From positions 62,001-126,000 of the forward strand of contig JAOTOM010005130.1 in assembly GCA_034440615.1 (NCBI GenBank): a stretch of 64,000 nucleotides of DNA, in the 5' to 3' direction. The notes under the pieces were generated by a model. It was not told the origin of the DNA. It saw nothing but the letters and a program-made list of their open reading frames with translations, and searched no databases. Made by a program: the position numbers and the translations under genes. This DNA comes from Ashinkailepas kermadecensis. Lineage: Eukaryota > Arthropoda > Thecostraca > Neolepadidae. Positions 12,760-23,371 of this stretch are shown piece after piece; position 1 is the stretch's first letter, and each line of letters opens with the position of its first letter.

Positions 12760-14090
12760 CGCCGGCGGCCAGCTGGTTGTGTGCTATCACCCATGGGTGT
12801 CACTTTGTGTCATTGATTGAGGTGTGTGGGGGGGGGGGGGGGCAAATGACTTTCTTGATGGCCAAAGCTACTTTGGAAACCATTTTTATGGGCGGCGCCA
12901 TTAGCCGTGATCGTGCATAAAGTGCGTCGAGAACCACCCAATAAACAAACAAACAATTCATTTCATCCATTATATACCCATAGGTTTAATGGTTAAACTT
13001 CGGTCTGATTGGAAGGAAGGGGTGGGGTAAATGAATGATCGAGCATAACGGCCCTCTTAGCGTAAACAAAGTGACAACTCTGCAACCTCCTGCGCTGTCG
13101 TGCACTGTTTATGGTGAGGTGGTGTGCTACCGTGGGTGGCCCTTACTTTTGGCAGCTCGCCTGCTGTCTGGTTGGCTGTGTGTGCCTGCCAGTGCTGTGT
13201 GATCTCCCATTTTGTACTGGCACGTGTTCGTGCCGTATCTGCATGGACATCCGGCCACTCCATGCTTGGTGCGAGGCTGTGTTTTGTACGGTTATGTGTG
13301 GCTTCCCTGAACTTATTTTGTCGCGACGTGGACGGTGTTTCAGCCAGCGTCGACTCTCACCTACGACTGGCCCTGGTTCTGAAAACAAAAGTTCATTAAC
13401 TGTGCCATGCGAACTTGATTTTCGAAGGTCAGGGGCCAGTCCGTATTCTGGAGCTAAGCCTTTGCTGCCATTTAAAAACTGATAACCACAGGTGATTGGT
13501 GATTTCTGGTGATTTTCGCACGAAACGTATGATCATCATGGATAGCATTGACTATCCTATGTATAGGCTGTCTATCATTGTCAGGATGTCTGTACAGCTA
13601 TCATCATATTGCAGGCGATTGCAGAAAAATGCGAGGTGCTGTTCCTTGGTGTTGTAGTAAAATAGCATCGGACATTTTGTGGCGATAACTCGTGTAGACT
13701 GCTGTTCATAGACAACTTCCGTACCTCCCCGAGCCGGTGTGTTTCGCATAGCAACAACCGAATCTGACATGTAATCACAATCGTCTTCCGTCGAAGACGC
13801 TGCTCGCGCCAGTTATGCCAGCACACACAGCACGCTGAGTCCGGGTCGTTGCTGGGGGGGGGGACTGTGCACCAGGGCCCCACGCTAAGCAGAGCCTGCG
13901 GCATCAGCCCTGGCCGCGACGAGCTATCGCGCATGAGTTCAGTGTGGAGGCGTGACCTTGGACCGGTGCTCGAGACTGACGTAGTTGCCTGAAGTGGCGC
14001 CAACCATGAGATGTCTGCAGTGGCGCGAGCGGTTGATGCAAGCGGTTGGCGCGCGTGATTGTCGTCAGGCGGGTGAGGCGCATTGTGCTG
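12760..14090. other. No recognisable gene
   Basis: Several short open frames exist on both strands but none has a recognisable domain. A G run sits at 12828-12842. A possible LINE/SINE tail (AATAAACAAACAAACAA) lies near 12940. I see nothing else. Confidence 0.4.
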
Positions 14091-14092
14091 CT

Positions 14093-14320
14093 GACCGCCG
14101 GGCAGGTCGACTGTGGCGGGAGTGGGTAGGACCAGGTGATCAGGTGAGGCACGCGGCCGGTGACCGGTCGACTGGGTACCGACACTGCGCGGCTGTGTCA
14201 CCTGACCGCCGGGCAGGTCGGCTGTGGCGGGACTGGGTAGGACCAGGTGATCAGGTGAGGCACGCGGCCGGTGACCGGTCGACTGGGTACCGACACTGCG
14301 CGGCTGTGCACCTGACCTGG
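14093..14320. repeat. 111-bp tandem duplication
   Basis: Two near-identical copies start at 14093 and 14204 (GACCGCCGGGCAGGTCG). They differ by a few substitutions and one indel. Confidence 0.9.
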
Positions 14321-14589
14321 CAGCGTGGCATGTTCCCCACCGGTGGTGGGAAGTTGACGAACCGGTGGCCTGACCCAGCGAATCGGACCTGATGGCCGGC
14401 TCGCAGGTTGTGCTCGCACCTCAGTGATCACCCGGGCTCCTGCAGCTTTCCAGACGGTGATCTGACGTGACCTCTGACAGGTAGCAGGGTGGTGTGATGA
14501 CTGACGAACTGCCAGTCACCCTGGACGTGGTACCGGACACCGAATCCAACGGGCAGTAGGATGCTGACCGGACACGGTCGATCCGGTGC

Positions 14590-15652
14590 ATTGACTCACC
14601 AACCTAACACCACATCTGACGGACGGTGGGATTGTGACCTGACCCACTGGCCCAACACCACATCTAACGGACAGTGGGATTGTGACCTGACCTAACACCA
14701 CATCCGACGGACAATATGATTGTGACCTGACCCACTGACCCAACACCACATCTGACGGACAATATGATTGTGACCTGACCCACTGACCCAACACCACATC
14801 TGACGGACAGTGGGGTTGTGACCTGACTCAACACCACATCCTACGGACAGTGGGGTTGTGACCTGACCCACTGGCCCAATACCACATCTGACGAACAGTG
14901 GGATTGTGACCTGACCCACTGACCCAACACCACATCTGACGAACAGTGGGATTGTGACCTGACCCACTGGCCCAACATCACATCTGACGGACAGTGGGGT
15001 TGTGACCTGACCCAACACCACATTTTAAAAAAAATTGGGTTTTTTGACCCTGGCCCAACATCACTCTGACGGACAGTGGGATTGTGACCTGACCCAACAC
15101 CACATCCGACGGACAGTGGGGTTGTGACCTGACCCACTGGCCCAACATCACATCTGACGGACAGTGGGGTTGTGACCTGACCCACTGGCCCAACATCACA
15201 TCTGACGGACAGTGGGATTGTGACCTGACCCACTGGCCCAACATCACATCTGACGGACAGTGGGATTGTGACCTGACCCAACACCACATCCGACGGACAG
15301 TGGGGTTGTGACCTGACCCACTGGCCCAACATCACATCTGACGGACAGTGGGGTTGTGACCTGACCCAACACCGCATCCGACGCCACTGGTACCCAACAC
15401 CACATCTGACGGACAGTGGGGTCGTGGCCTGACCCACTGGTCCAACACCACATCTGACGGACAGTGGGGTTGTGACCTGACCCACTGACCCAACACCACA
15501 TCTGACGGACAGTGGGATTGTGACCTGACCCACTGACCCAACACCACAGCTGACGGACAGTGGGATTGTGACCTGACCCACTGGCCCAACACCATATCTG
15601 ACGGACAGTGGGATTGTGACCTGTCCCACTGTCCCAACACCACATCCGATGA
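14590..15652. repeat. Minisatellite, 48-bp unit with shorter variant
   Basis: About 23 copies of a 48-bp unit containing CACATCTGACGGACAGTGGG and TGTGACCTGACCCACTGGCC. A shorter variant lacks the CCCACTGG block. The array ends about 50 bp before the RetSat start codon, so the proximal promoter and 5' leader of that gene probably lie in or against it. Most open frames here arise because 48 is a multiple of three. Confidence 0.93.
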
Positions 15653-15701
15653 CCAGTATGACTACGGCACTGACCCGGCACCACGGTTGGCAGGCGGCAG
15701 G

Positions 15702-15963
15702 ATGGTGCCGGTGCTGGTGCTACAGGTGACCGCCGTGCTGGTGGTGGTCCGTCTGGTGGTCGGCTGGCTGCGCCGCGCCCGCTCCAGCAACCCGTTCGCC
15801 GGCGACCGCCGCCAGCCGCTCCGGCCGCTGGTGCTGGACCAGAAACAGCGCGACCGCGTCCTCAAACAGTTGAGTGTCTGGTTCTCAGGGATAATGTGTG
15901 GTTCCAGCCTCCGGCCCTCTCACCCGCTGGACCAGAAACAGCGCGACCGCGTCCTCAAACAGT
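15702..15963 (+). CDS. RetSat: RetSat exon 1: membrane anchor and N-terminal region
   Basis: First coding exon of an all-trans-retinol 13,14-reductase homologue. This family comprises ER-membrane flavoproteins that reduce the 13-14 double bond of all-trans-retinol, and is related to CrtI-type phytoene desaturases. The ATG at 15702 (context GGCAGGATGG) starts a hydrophobic segment (about residues 2-22, VPVLVLQVTAVLVVVRLVV), then a basic stretch (RRAR). The family-typical SSNPFAGD and PLVLDQKQRDRVLKQ follow. The end of the exon is duplicated: LDQKQRDRVLKQ is encoded twice, 93 bp apart and in frame. The first copy reads CAGTTGAGTG and lacks the G of a GT donor. The second reads CAGT|GTGAGTG, a strong donor at 15964, and ends in phase 1 as exon 2 requires. 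The predicted protein therefore carries a 31-residue insertion, unless splicing avoids it. Confidence 0.88.
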
Positions 15964-15971
15964 GTGAGTGT
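15833..15971 (+). repeat. 93-bp tandem duplication of exon 1 end and splice donor
   Basis: The text from GCTGGACCAGAAACAGCG through CTCAAACAGT and the start of the intron occurs at 15833-15877 and again at 15926-15971. The copies are identical over the coding part. The first has lost one G at the donor. The spacer (about 15878-15925) looks like former intron. Confidence 0.92.
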
Positions 15972-16930
15972 CGGGATATCACAGAGTCAGGTCATCACAC
16001 AGGTGTGGACATTACGTTGCAGTGTCGGTATCACGCTTGGCAGAGCATCATTCAGTGTAAAGACGAACAAGCAGTGTGAGTGTTAGGATATTACATACCG
16101 TTAGTTTTGGTCATCACACAGGAGGGTTAGGAAAAAAAAAAGGTATTGTCGGATACCGTTTGATTTGGTCATCAAAGAGTGAGTCCCACGTCACCACACA
16201 CTGAGTCCCAGGTCACCACACAGTCATCGTCGGGTCACCACACAATCATCGTCAAGTCACCACACAGCCATCGTCAGGTCACCACACAGTCATCGTCGGG
16301 TCACCACACAATCATCGTCAAGTCACCACACAGCCATCGTCAGGTCACCACACAGTCATCGTCAGGCCACCATACAGTCATCGTCAGGCCACCATACAGT
16401 CATCGTCAGGTCACCACACAGTCATCGTCTAAGTCATCAGACACTGTTAGTGTTAGTTCCTCAAGCAATGTAAATCTTAGGTCATGAAAGAATGACTCTG
16501 GTCGCCATGCAACGCGTATCTGTGTGTTAGTTCACTATGCAGCATGGCTGTTGGATCAGTCAAGCGGTGTCAGTGGCAGGCCGTAACACAGTAGCGGTTC
16601 GAAGTCTGACACTGGTATTTGATAAACAATTCCGAGTGTTGGGTCGCCTTATTTGACTTTGTTTTCAAACAAATGGCGTGAGTATTCGATCACCAAGCAG
16701 TGCTAGGGGTGAGAGATGTCAGAAGAGTTGGAGGGAATGCATCCCCTCCGTTCCCCTCCCCCTCGTGACGCAGCCTATGATGTTGGGTATCACACAATAT
16801 GATTGTCAGGTCATGAAAGCGTGTGGGTGGTGGTCATCACACAATTCAAATGTTAGGTCATCAAGCAGTGTGAGCTTTAGGTTATTCAGCAGTATGGGCT
16901 CATCCATCACACTGTGTGAAACGTCGCAAA
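15964..16930 (+). repeat. Degenerate intron-1 repeats carrying donor-like motifs
   Basis: Diverged repeats contain AAGCAGTGTGAGTGTTAGG-like text (about 16069 and 16862; weaker at 16559 and 16690) and GGTCATCACACA. The motif CAGTGTGAGTG equals the exon 1 donor context at 15960, so decoy 5' splice sites recur downstream. Confidence 0.6.
16193..16435. repeat. Minisatellite, 22-bp unit
   Basis: About eleven copies of GTCACCACACAGTCATCGTC plus two bases, with CAGCC and AATC variants. It lies in RetSat intron 1. Confidence 0.92.
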
Positions 16931-17499
16931 AAGCATGAACATGACCATCCGAAAAAAGCGAGTAAACAGTCGGTGGACAGTTTGGGCTTTTGTGGCCAGA
17001 CTTTGATCATTTAACGCCGGGCGATTTGCGTGGCAAATCGTCAGGTGATGTGAGTGCTGACAAAACAGCTATGTTTCATCAACACGCTTGTCAGAGCCAG
17101 ATCATGAGGCGGTGCGAGCTTCACGCTGTCAGCTAATGTCATGCAATCAAGGCGCCTGAAGAGCGAGATATTGTGGGCGGTACTTAGGGTTGTCATTTGC
17201 ATCTCATGTTCATGCCATTTTTATGGACAGGCTGATGTGCGAACTGTCATAGTTATTTACAAGACATATGCTTGGCTGTTTGGCTCACTTAAGCGCCCCA
17301 TTACATCGGAATACTGCGATGTTCGATGCTGCATGGTTGGAGAACCGTGCAAATTTAGGTCAGTTTACCCCCCAAATTTAGGTCAGTTAACACTCCAAAT
17401 TTAGGCCAGTTAACACTACGTCCTCTGCACCTGACAACTGGCGAGGATGTGCTTTGCGCACGTAGTCAGTACACGTATGTAATGAAAACTAACTGAAAT
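16931..17499. other. Intron DNA, nothing recognised
   Basis: No gene or array was seen, apart from a 20-bp AATTTAGGTCAGTTAACAC-like phrase repeated three times at 17348-17414. Confidence 0.4.
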
Positions 17500-17632
17500 T
17501 TCGATCGGAAGATCCCGGGTTCGAATCCCACAACCGGCAGGATTACCGAGTCCACCCGCGACTAAGCGGGGCGAGAGAGTTGCGACGCTATGCGGCCTGG
17601 TAGGTGAATGCATCGCACGGTAGGCAAATGTT
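17500..17632 (+). mobile_element. SINE fragment, Lys-type head, 5'-truncated
   Basis: It starts inside the tRNA-like head and contains the B box GGTTCGAATCC. Text related to the 52072-52250 element follows: ACAACCGGC, ATTACCGAGTCC, CCCGCGAC, GCGACGCT and TGAATGC.TCG. The A box is missing. Confidence 0.75.
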
Positions 17633-17701
17633 TCTCTTTCTGTATGACTGATAGTTACTAATGGTCCGTAAGCTTGAGTCGGATACGCTGCTGTACAGGG
17701 T

Positions 17702-17985
17702 TGTGAAAATAGGCTGTTCCTGGATTTTTGCCATCCAGAACATTATCCTCTCCATAAAATTATCCTCTCATTTTTCTCATCTGAAGGTTAAATGGTACTG
17801 TTCGACTATGAACTGCTCTTTGTAAAGTGCTCAAGATTCACCGGGAATTGCAACCTGAGATTCTGATGTCATTGGTTTGAAGAAAGACATCTTCTCCATA
17901 TTCAATCACCCTAATATTTTCATCTCCACATCCAGGATTACAAAGTGCAAATCCAACCCTGCTTCTGTGTGACAGATATATACGA
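17702..17985 (+). repeat. Dispersed repeat family R1, copy 2
   Basis: Aligns by eye to 6893-7196 and 45082-45355, with shared AATAGGCTG start, CCATCCAGAACATTATCCTC block and ACAAAGTGCAAATCCAACCC end. Non-coding. Confidence 0.7.
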
Positions 17986-18396
17986 TGACGCTGTCAGGTT
18001 GGGTCGATGAGCCCACGTGACATTGGGTGTTCGTGACGTATCGCCCCCCCCCCCTGTGTGCTTCACGACTGCACTAACCGTCGGAGGTCTAAGCACGATG
18101 CTATCCATGAGAAGGTTGTGCCAAAAACAAACCACGCCTAGTTCAATGTGTTACGCTGCTGGTTATTTCCATTGCGTACGCTCTTCAAGTCGCAAACTTT
18201 GGATAGCCTCGGGCCCGACCTGCCCACCTGACTGGATCAGTGGACGACTCCAAGCCCACCGGGGTTGTCATGGTTACACAGTGCGTCTGGAAAACCAGAG
18301 GCACGGGGAAATAATCTCCGCGGTTCCCTCCCCCCCCACCTCCACGCCAGAATGAGAGGCAGGCAGTGGTATATGCATTTAGCTGCTTAGTGAGTT
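17986..18396. other. Intron DNA, nothing recognised
   Basis: No gene or repeat was recognised, apart from C runs at about 18044-18055 and 18328-18337. Confidence 0.4.
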
Positions 18397-21313
18397 GTAA
18401 AGCCACACACAACTGGGCCCACCGGCGAGGGGCGACGTGTCGTAAAGCCACACACAACTGGGCCCGCCGGCGAGGGGCGAGGTGTCGTAAAGCCACCCAC
18501 AACTGGGCCCACCGGCGAGGGGCGAGGTGTCGTAAAGCCACACACAACTGGGCCCACCGGCGAGGGGCGAGGTGTCGTAAAGCCACACACAACTGGGCCC
18601 ACCGGCGAGGGGCGAGGTGTCGTAAAGCCCACACAACTGGTCCCACCGGCGAGGGGCGAGGTGTCGTAAAGCCACACACAACTGGTCCCGCCGGCGAGGG
18701 GCGAGGTGTCGTAAAGCCACACACAACTGGGCCCACCGGCGAGGGGCGAGGTATCGTAAAGCCACACACAACTGGTCCCGCCGGCGAGGGGCGAGGTGTC
18801 GTAAAGCCACACACAACTGGGCCCACCGGCGAGGGGCGAGGTGTCGTAAAGCCACACACAACTGGTCCCGCCGGCGAGGGGCGAGGTGTCGTAAAGCCAC
18901 CCACAACTGGGCCCACCGGCGAGGGACGAGGTGTCGTAAAGCCACACACAACTGGTCCCGCCGGCGAGGGGCGAGGTGTCGTAAAGCCACACACAACTGG
19001 TCCCACCGGCGAGGGGCGAGGTGTCGTAAAGCCACACACAACTGGTCCCGCCGGCGAGGGGCGAGGTGTCGTAAAGCCACACACAACTGGTCCCGCCGGC
19101 GAGGGGCGAGGTGTCGTAAAGCCACACACAACTGGTCCCGCCGGCGAGGGGCGAGGTGTCGTAAAGCCACACACAACTGGTCCCGCCGGCGAGGGGCGAG
19201 GTGTCGTAAAGCCACACACAACTGGTCCCGCCGGCGAGGGGCGAGGTGTCGTAAAGCCACACACAACTGGGCCCACCGGCGAGGGGCGAGGTGTCGTAAA
19301 GCCACACACAACTGGTCCCGCCGGCGAGGGGCGAGGTGTCGTAAAGCCACACAACTGGTCCCGCCGGCGAGGGGCGAGGTGTCGTAAAGCCACACACAAC
19401 TGGGCCCACCGGCGAGGGGCGAGGTGTCGTAAAGCCACATACAACTGGTCCCGCCGGCGAGGGGCGAGGTGTCGTAAAGCCACACACAACTGGTCCCGCC
19501 GGCGAGGGGCGAGGTGTCGTAAAGCCACACACAACTGGGCCCACCGGCGAGGGGCGAGGTGTCGTAAAGCCACACACAACTGGTCCCGCCGGCGAGGGGC
19601 GAGGTGTCGTAAAGCCACACACAACTGGTCCCGCCGGCGAGGGGCGAGGTGTCGTAAAGCCACACACAACTGGTCCCGCCGGCGAGGGGCGAGGTGTCGT
19701 AAAGCCACACACAACTGGTCCCGCCGGCGAGGGGCGAGGTGTCGTAAAGCCACACACAACTGGTCCCGCCGGCGAGGGGCGAGGTGTCGTAAAGCCACAC
19801 ACAACTGGGCCCACCGGCGAGGGGCGAGGTGTCGTAAAGCCACACACAACTGGGCCCACCGGCGAGGGGCGAGGTGTCGTAAAACCACACACAACTGGGC
19901 CCACCGGCGAGGGGCGAGGTGTCGTAAAGCCACACACAACTGGGCCCACCGGCGAGGAGCGAGGTGTCGTAAAGCCACACACAACTGGTCCCGCCGGCGA
20001 GGGGCGAGGTATCGTAAAGCCACACACAACTGGGCCCACCGGCGAGGGGCGAGGTGTCGTAAAGCCACACACAACTGGGCCCACCGGCGAGGGCGAGGTG
20101 TCGTAAAGCCCACACAACTGGTCCCGCCGGCGAGGGGCGAGGTGTCGTAAAGCCACACACAACTGGGCCCACCGGCGAGGGGCGAGGTGTCGTAAAGCCA
20201 CACACAACTGGTCCCGCCGGCGAGGGGCGAGGTGTCGTAAAGCCACACACAACTGGTCCCGCCGGCGAAGGGCGAGGTGTCGTAAAGCCACACACAACTG
20301 GGCCCACCGGCGAGGGGCGAGGTGTCGTAAAGCCACACACAACTGGGCCCACCGGCGAGGGGCGAGGTGTCGTAAAGCCACACACAACTGGGCCCACCGG
20401 CGAGGGGCGAGGTGTCGTAAAGCCACACACAACTGGGCCCACCGGCGAGGGGCGAGGTGGCGTAAAGCCACACACAACTGGGCCCACCGGCGAGGGCGAG
20501 GTGTCGTAAAGCCACACACAACTGGTCCCGCCGGTGAGGGCGAGGTGTCGTAAAGCCACACACAACTGGTCCCGCCGGCGAGGGGCGAGGTGTCGTAAAG
20601 CCACACACAACTGGTCCCGCCGGCGAGGGGCGAGGTGTCGTAAAGCCACACACAACTGGTCCCGCCGGCGAGGGGCGAGGTGTCGTAAAGCCACACACAA
20701 CTGGTCCCGCCGGCGAGGGGCGAGGTGTCGTAAAGCCACACACAACTGGGCCCACCGGCGAGGGGCGAGGTGTCGTAAAGCCACACACAACTGGGCCCAC
20801 CGGCGAGGGGCGAGGTGTCGTAAAACCACACACAACTGGGCCCACCGGCGAGGGGCGAGGTGTCGTAAAGCCACACACAACTGGGCCCACCGGCGAGGGG
20901 CGAGGTGTCGTAAAGCCACACACAACTGGGCCCACCGGCGAGGGGCGAGGTGTCGTAAAGCCACACACAACTGGTCCCGCCGGCGAGGGGCGAGGTGTCG
21001 TAAAGCCACACACAACTGGTCCCGCCGGCGAGGGGCGAGGTGTCGTAAAGCCCACACAACTGGGCCCACCGGCGAGGGCGAGGTGTCGTAAAGCCACACA
21101 CAACTGGTCCCGCCGGCGAGGGGCGAGGTGTCGTAAAGCCACACACAACTGGGCCCACCGGCGAGGGGCGAGGTGTCGTAAAGCCACCCACAACTGGGCC
21201 CACCGGCGAGGGGCGAGGTGTCGTAAAGCCACACACAACTGGTGCCACCGGCGAGGGGCGAGGTGTCGTAAAGCCACACACAACTGTGCCCACTGGCGAG
21301 GGGCGAGGTGTCG
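18397..21313. repeat. Large 45-bp minisatellite, about 65 copies
   Basis: The unit contains GTAAAGCCACACACAACTGG, then either GTCCCGCC or GCCCACC, then GGCGAGGGGCGAGGTGTC. Two variants dominate and occur in runs. A rarer variant, TAAAACC, marks 19881 and 20822. Its neighbours are arranged similarly in both places, suggesting a block duplication of about 21 units. Occasional 1-bp deletions shift the frame. 45 is a multiple of three, so several reading frames stay open for up to about 1000 codons on both strands. None is believable as protein. The array lies in RetSat intron 1. Confidence 0.97.
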
Positions 21314-21411
21314 ATCGTGCTCAGTCACTGTCAACTCTACTGTATCCAGTAGCATGGTCGTCTCAGCATGTTTACACACAACCCTGGCCCAGGAAATGCT
21401 GTGCAGGAACT

Positions 21412-21602
21412 ACGTCAGCGTTTTTGGTTGGTTGGTTATTTGGTTTTTACGACACGTCGACCGTTGAGTCATATAGCGTCGCCAATCTCTCACGCCGATT
21501 GGTCGCGGGCGAAGAGTAGCGACAGGTGAGACTTGAACCCACAATCTTTCGATTGTGAGACAATTATCTTACCCCTAGACCACTCGTCCCCACGTCAGCG
21601 TT
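21412..21602 (-). mobile_element. SINE-A with 11-bp target-site duplication
   Basis: A full-length copy on the minus strand (21423-21591), flanked by the direct repeat ACGTCAGCGTT at 21412-21422 and 21592-21602. Reading the minus strand it has a tRNA-like head with an A box (TGGTCTAGGGG) and a B box-like GGTTCAAGTCT. The shared body follows (CGACCAATCGGCGTGAGAGA), ending in a CCAACCAACC tail. Confidence 0.93.
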
Positions 21603-21992
21603 GTGATGTAAGGTGCGCGTTTGTGCTGCCCCCTGGGCAAGTGGTGGTGGTGGTGGGGGGGGAGTTCGCGAGGTACACAGATGGTTTATGTGTGGTGTTG
21701 GCAATCTCGTACGCCCAGTAGTTACGGCGCAAGCGGAAGTTCCCGCCGTCAGCGAGTCTCCTGAACGCTTCAGTCACGAGCGCTATCACGCACATCACCG
21801 GCGCCAGCGCTTGCTGTCTCAATTTGTTCGAGAAGTGATGTACGTTTGTGACTTCCTCAAGTGGGAGGTGTGTCGGATGTGTCTCAAATGTTGCCAGCGT
21901 GCCTATTGCTTCTCGCAGTTTTGTAATCGACGGAGTGAGAATATTGACTGAAGAACATCATGGTTGTTAGAAAATGCAACGGGGTACAAGGG
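21603..21992. other. Intron DNA
   Basis: No gene. The stretch about 21938-21976 (ATTGACTGAAGAACATCATG) repeats in the same orientation at about 22302 inside the neighbouring foldback. Confidence 0.4.
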
Positions 21993-22514
21993 GAGGTTGA
22001 ACGGACCAATCTGTATTAAGACATTATCTGTATTAAGAACTCTAGCTTAATACTCATGGTCCCGTGTCTGAAAATCAGCCTACACCTCTCACTGAAAACC
22101 TTTCAATCATCCCCCTCCCCCAAAAAAGACTCAGCTATCGAATAGGTACTTTCTCGCATTTCACAACAACCATACGTTAGTCAATCTTCTCACAATCATT
22201 CCCCAAAACTCAGCTATCTGATAAGTTTATCAGATAGCCCAAAACTCAGCTATCTGGTAAGTTTATCAGATACCTGAGTTTTGGGAATGATTGTGAGAAG
22301 ATTGACTGAAGACCAGTATGGTTGTTGTGAAATGCGAGAAAGTACCTATTCGATAGCTGAGTCTTTTTTTTTTTGGGGGGGGAGGGGAGAAGGGGGATGA
22401 TTGAAAGCTTTTCAGTGAGAGGTGTGGGCTGATTTTCAGACACGGGACCATGAGTATTAAACTACAGTTCTTAATACAGATCATGTCTTGATACAGATTG
22501 GTCCGTTCAACCTC
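21993..22514. repeat. Foldback element, about 520 bp inverted repeat
   Basis: The left end (GAGGTTGAACGGACCAATCTG, 21993) pairs with the right end (CAGATTGGTCCGTTCAACCTC, to 22514). The arms of about 240 bp stay complementary with scattered mismatches and different C/G-run lengths. The centre has two small hairpins (TATCTGATAA/TTATCAGATA and a variant). Non-coding. Confidence 0.9.
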
Positions 22515-22851
22515 GCCTCGCAGTGCACCACGTATCGTTTCAGAACTGGGAGTGAATATAGAACAAGAACGAGCGTATTGCACATGAGGATATCCCACGA
22601 TTGATTGATTCCGATTTTGATAGCTTGATTTTGATTTTGAATGAGCTTTATTTCCGATTTTGATAGCTGAGTGGCCTGTCAGGTCAGCTGAAAGGTCACC
22701 CGTGTTGTCGCCAGACAGCATTCTGCTACCAGACGTTTGCGTTAGCGTTATCGGTGAACTGCGTCTCCGATTCCTCCCGATCGGCCGAACATGGTGGGCC
22801 GCTCGACTGACTATTAGTTGCTGGTGTGCTCACTAGATGTCTCTGCGGCAG

Positions 22852-22982
22852 CGTTCTCGGCGGAACACGTTCCTGACCAGCTGGACGCGATCGTCGTAGG
22901 CAGCGGCATCGGCGGCCTCTCGGTGGCTGCCATCATGGCCAAGGCCGGCAAGAAGGTGCTGGTGCTGGAGCAGCATGACCAG
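22852..22982 (+). CDS. RetSat: RetSat exon 2: dinucleotide-binding (FAD) fold
   Basis: It encodes [20 protein letters not shown] and continues [23 protein letters not shown]. The GSGIGG motif is the glycine-rich Rossmann loop for FAD. The Glu in VLVLEQ is the expected ribose-binding acidic residue at the end of the second strand. I chose the acceptor at GCGGCAG|CG (22850-22851). Joined to the final T of exon 1 it gives VLKQ-SFSAEHVP, the same spacing as known animal RetSat. An upstream acceptor CACTAG|AT (22836) is in the same frame and would add five residues (YVSAA for the junction), so NAG choice is uncertain. The donor is CAG|GTGGGC at 22983, phase 0. The Rossmann assignment is firm; the exact 5' edge is not. 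Confidence 0.93.
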
Positions 22983-23103
22983 GTGGGCGACACTACTGCT
23001 GCGCCCACATTGTCTGGCACACTGTCAGGAAATGTTTTGTTTTGTTTTTCTGTAAAGTAGATGGAGAGGGGTTTAAAAAAAAGGTAGCTGATGTACAAGT
23101 TTG

Positions 23104-23162
23104 CATATATATAAAAATATGTACCTGATATATAATATATGTATATATATATATATATACAT
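23104..23162. repeat. TA-rich microsatellite
   Basis: Imperfect TA/ATATA run in intron 2. Confidence 0.8.
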
Positions 23163-23221
23163 GGATGACGCCTATTTTAATGAATAATTTTTAATAATAT
23201 TTTGTTAGTTTTTAATGATAG

Positions 23222-23364
23222 GGAAAAAAAGGGATCGTCTCACAATCGAAAGGTTGTGGGTTCGAGTCTCACTTGTCTACTCTTCCCGCGACCAATGGGC
23301 GTAGAGATTGGCGACGCTACATGACTCAACGGTCGACGTGATTCTTAAAACCAATAACCAACCA
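23222..23364 (+). mobile_element. SINE-A, 5'-truncated
   Basis: It begins within the head (GGATCGTCTCACAATCGAAA), keeps the B box GGTTCGAGTCT and the shared body, and ends AATAACCAACC. It is flanked by AATGATAG and AATGATGG, a probable imperfect target-site duplication. Confidence 0.8.
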
Positions 23365-23371
23365 ATGATGG

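Noticed and set aside
14516..15684. Several minus-strand frames with a 16-residue VLGQWVRSQ repeat
   Set aside because: The 48-bp minisatellite; the same repeat is open in more than one frame.
18185..21379. Minus-strand open frames of about 966-1064 codons and a 594-codon plus-strand frame
   Set aside because: They are translations of the 45-bp array. The unit length keeps several frames open at once on both strands, and no frame has any non-repeat domain.
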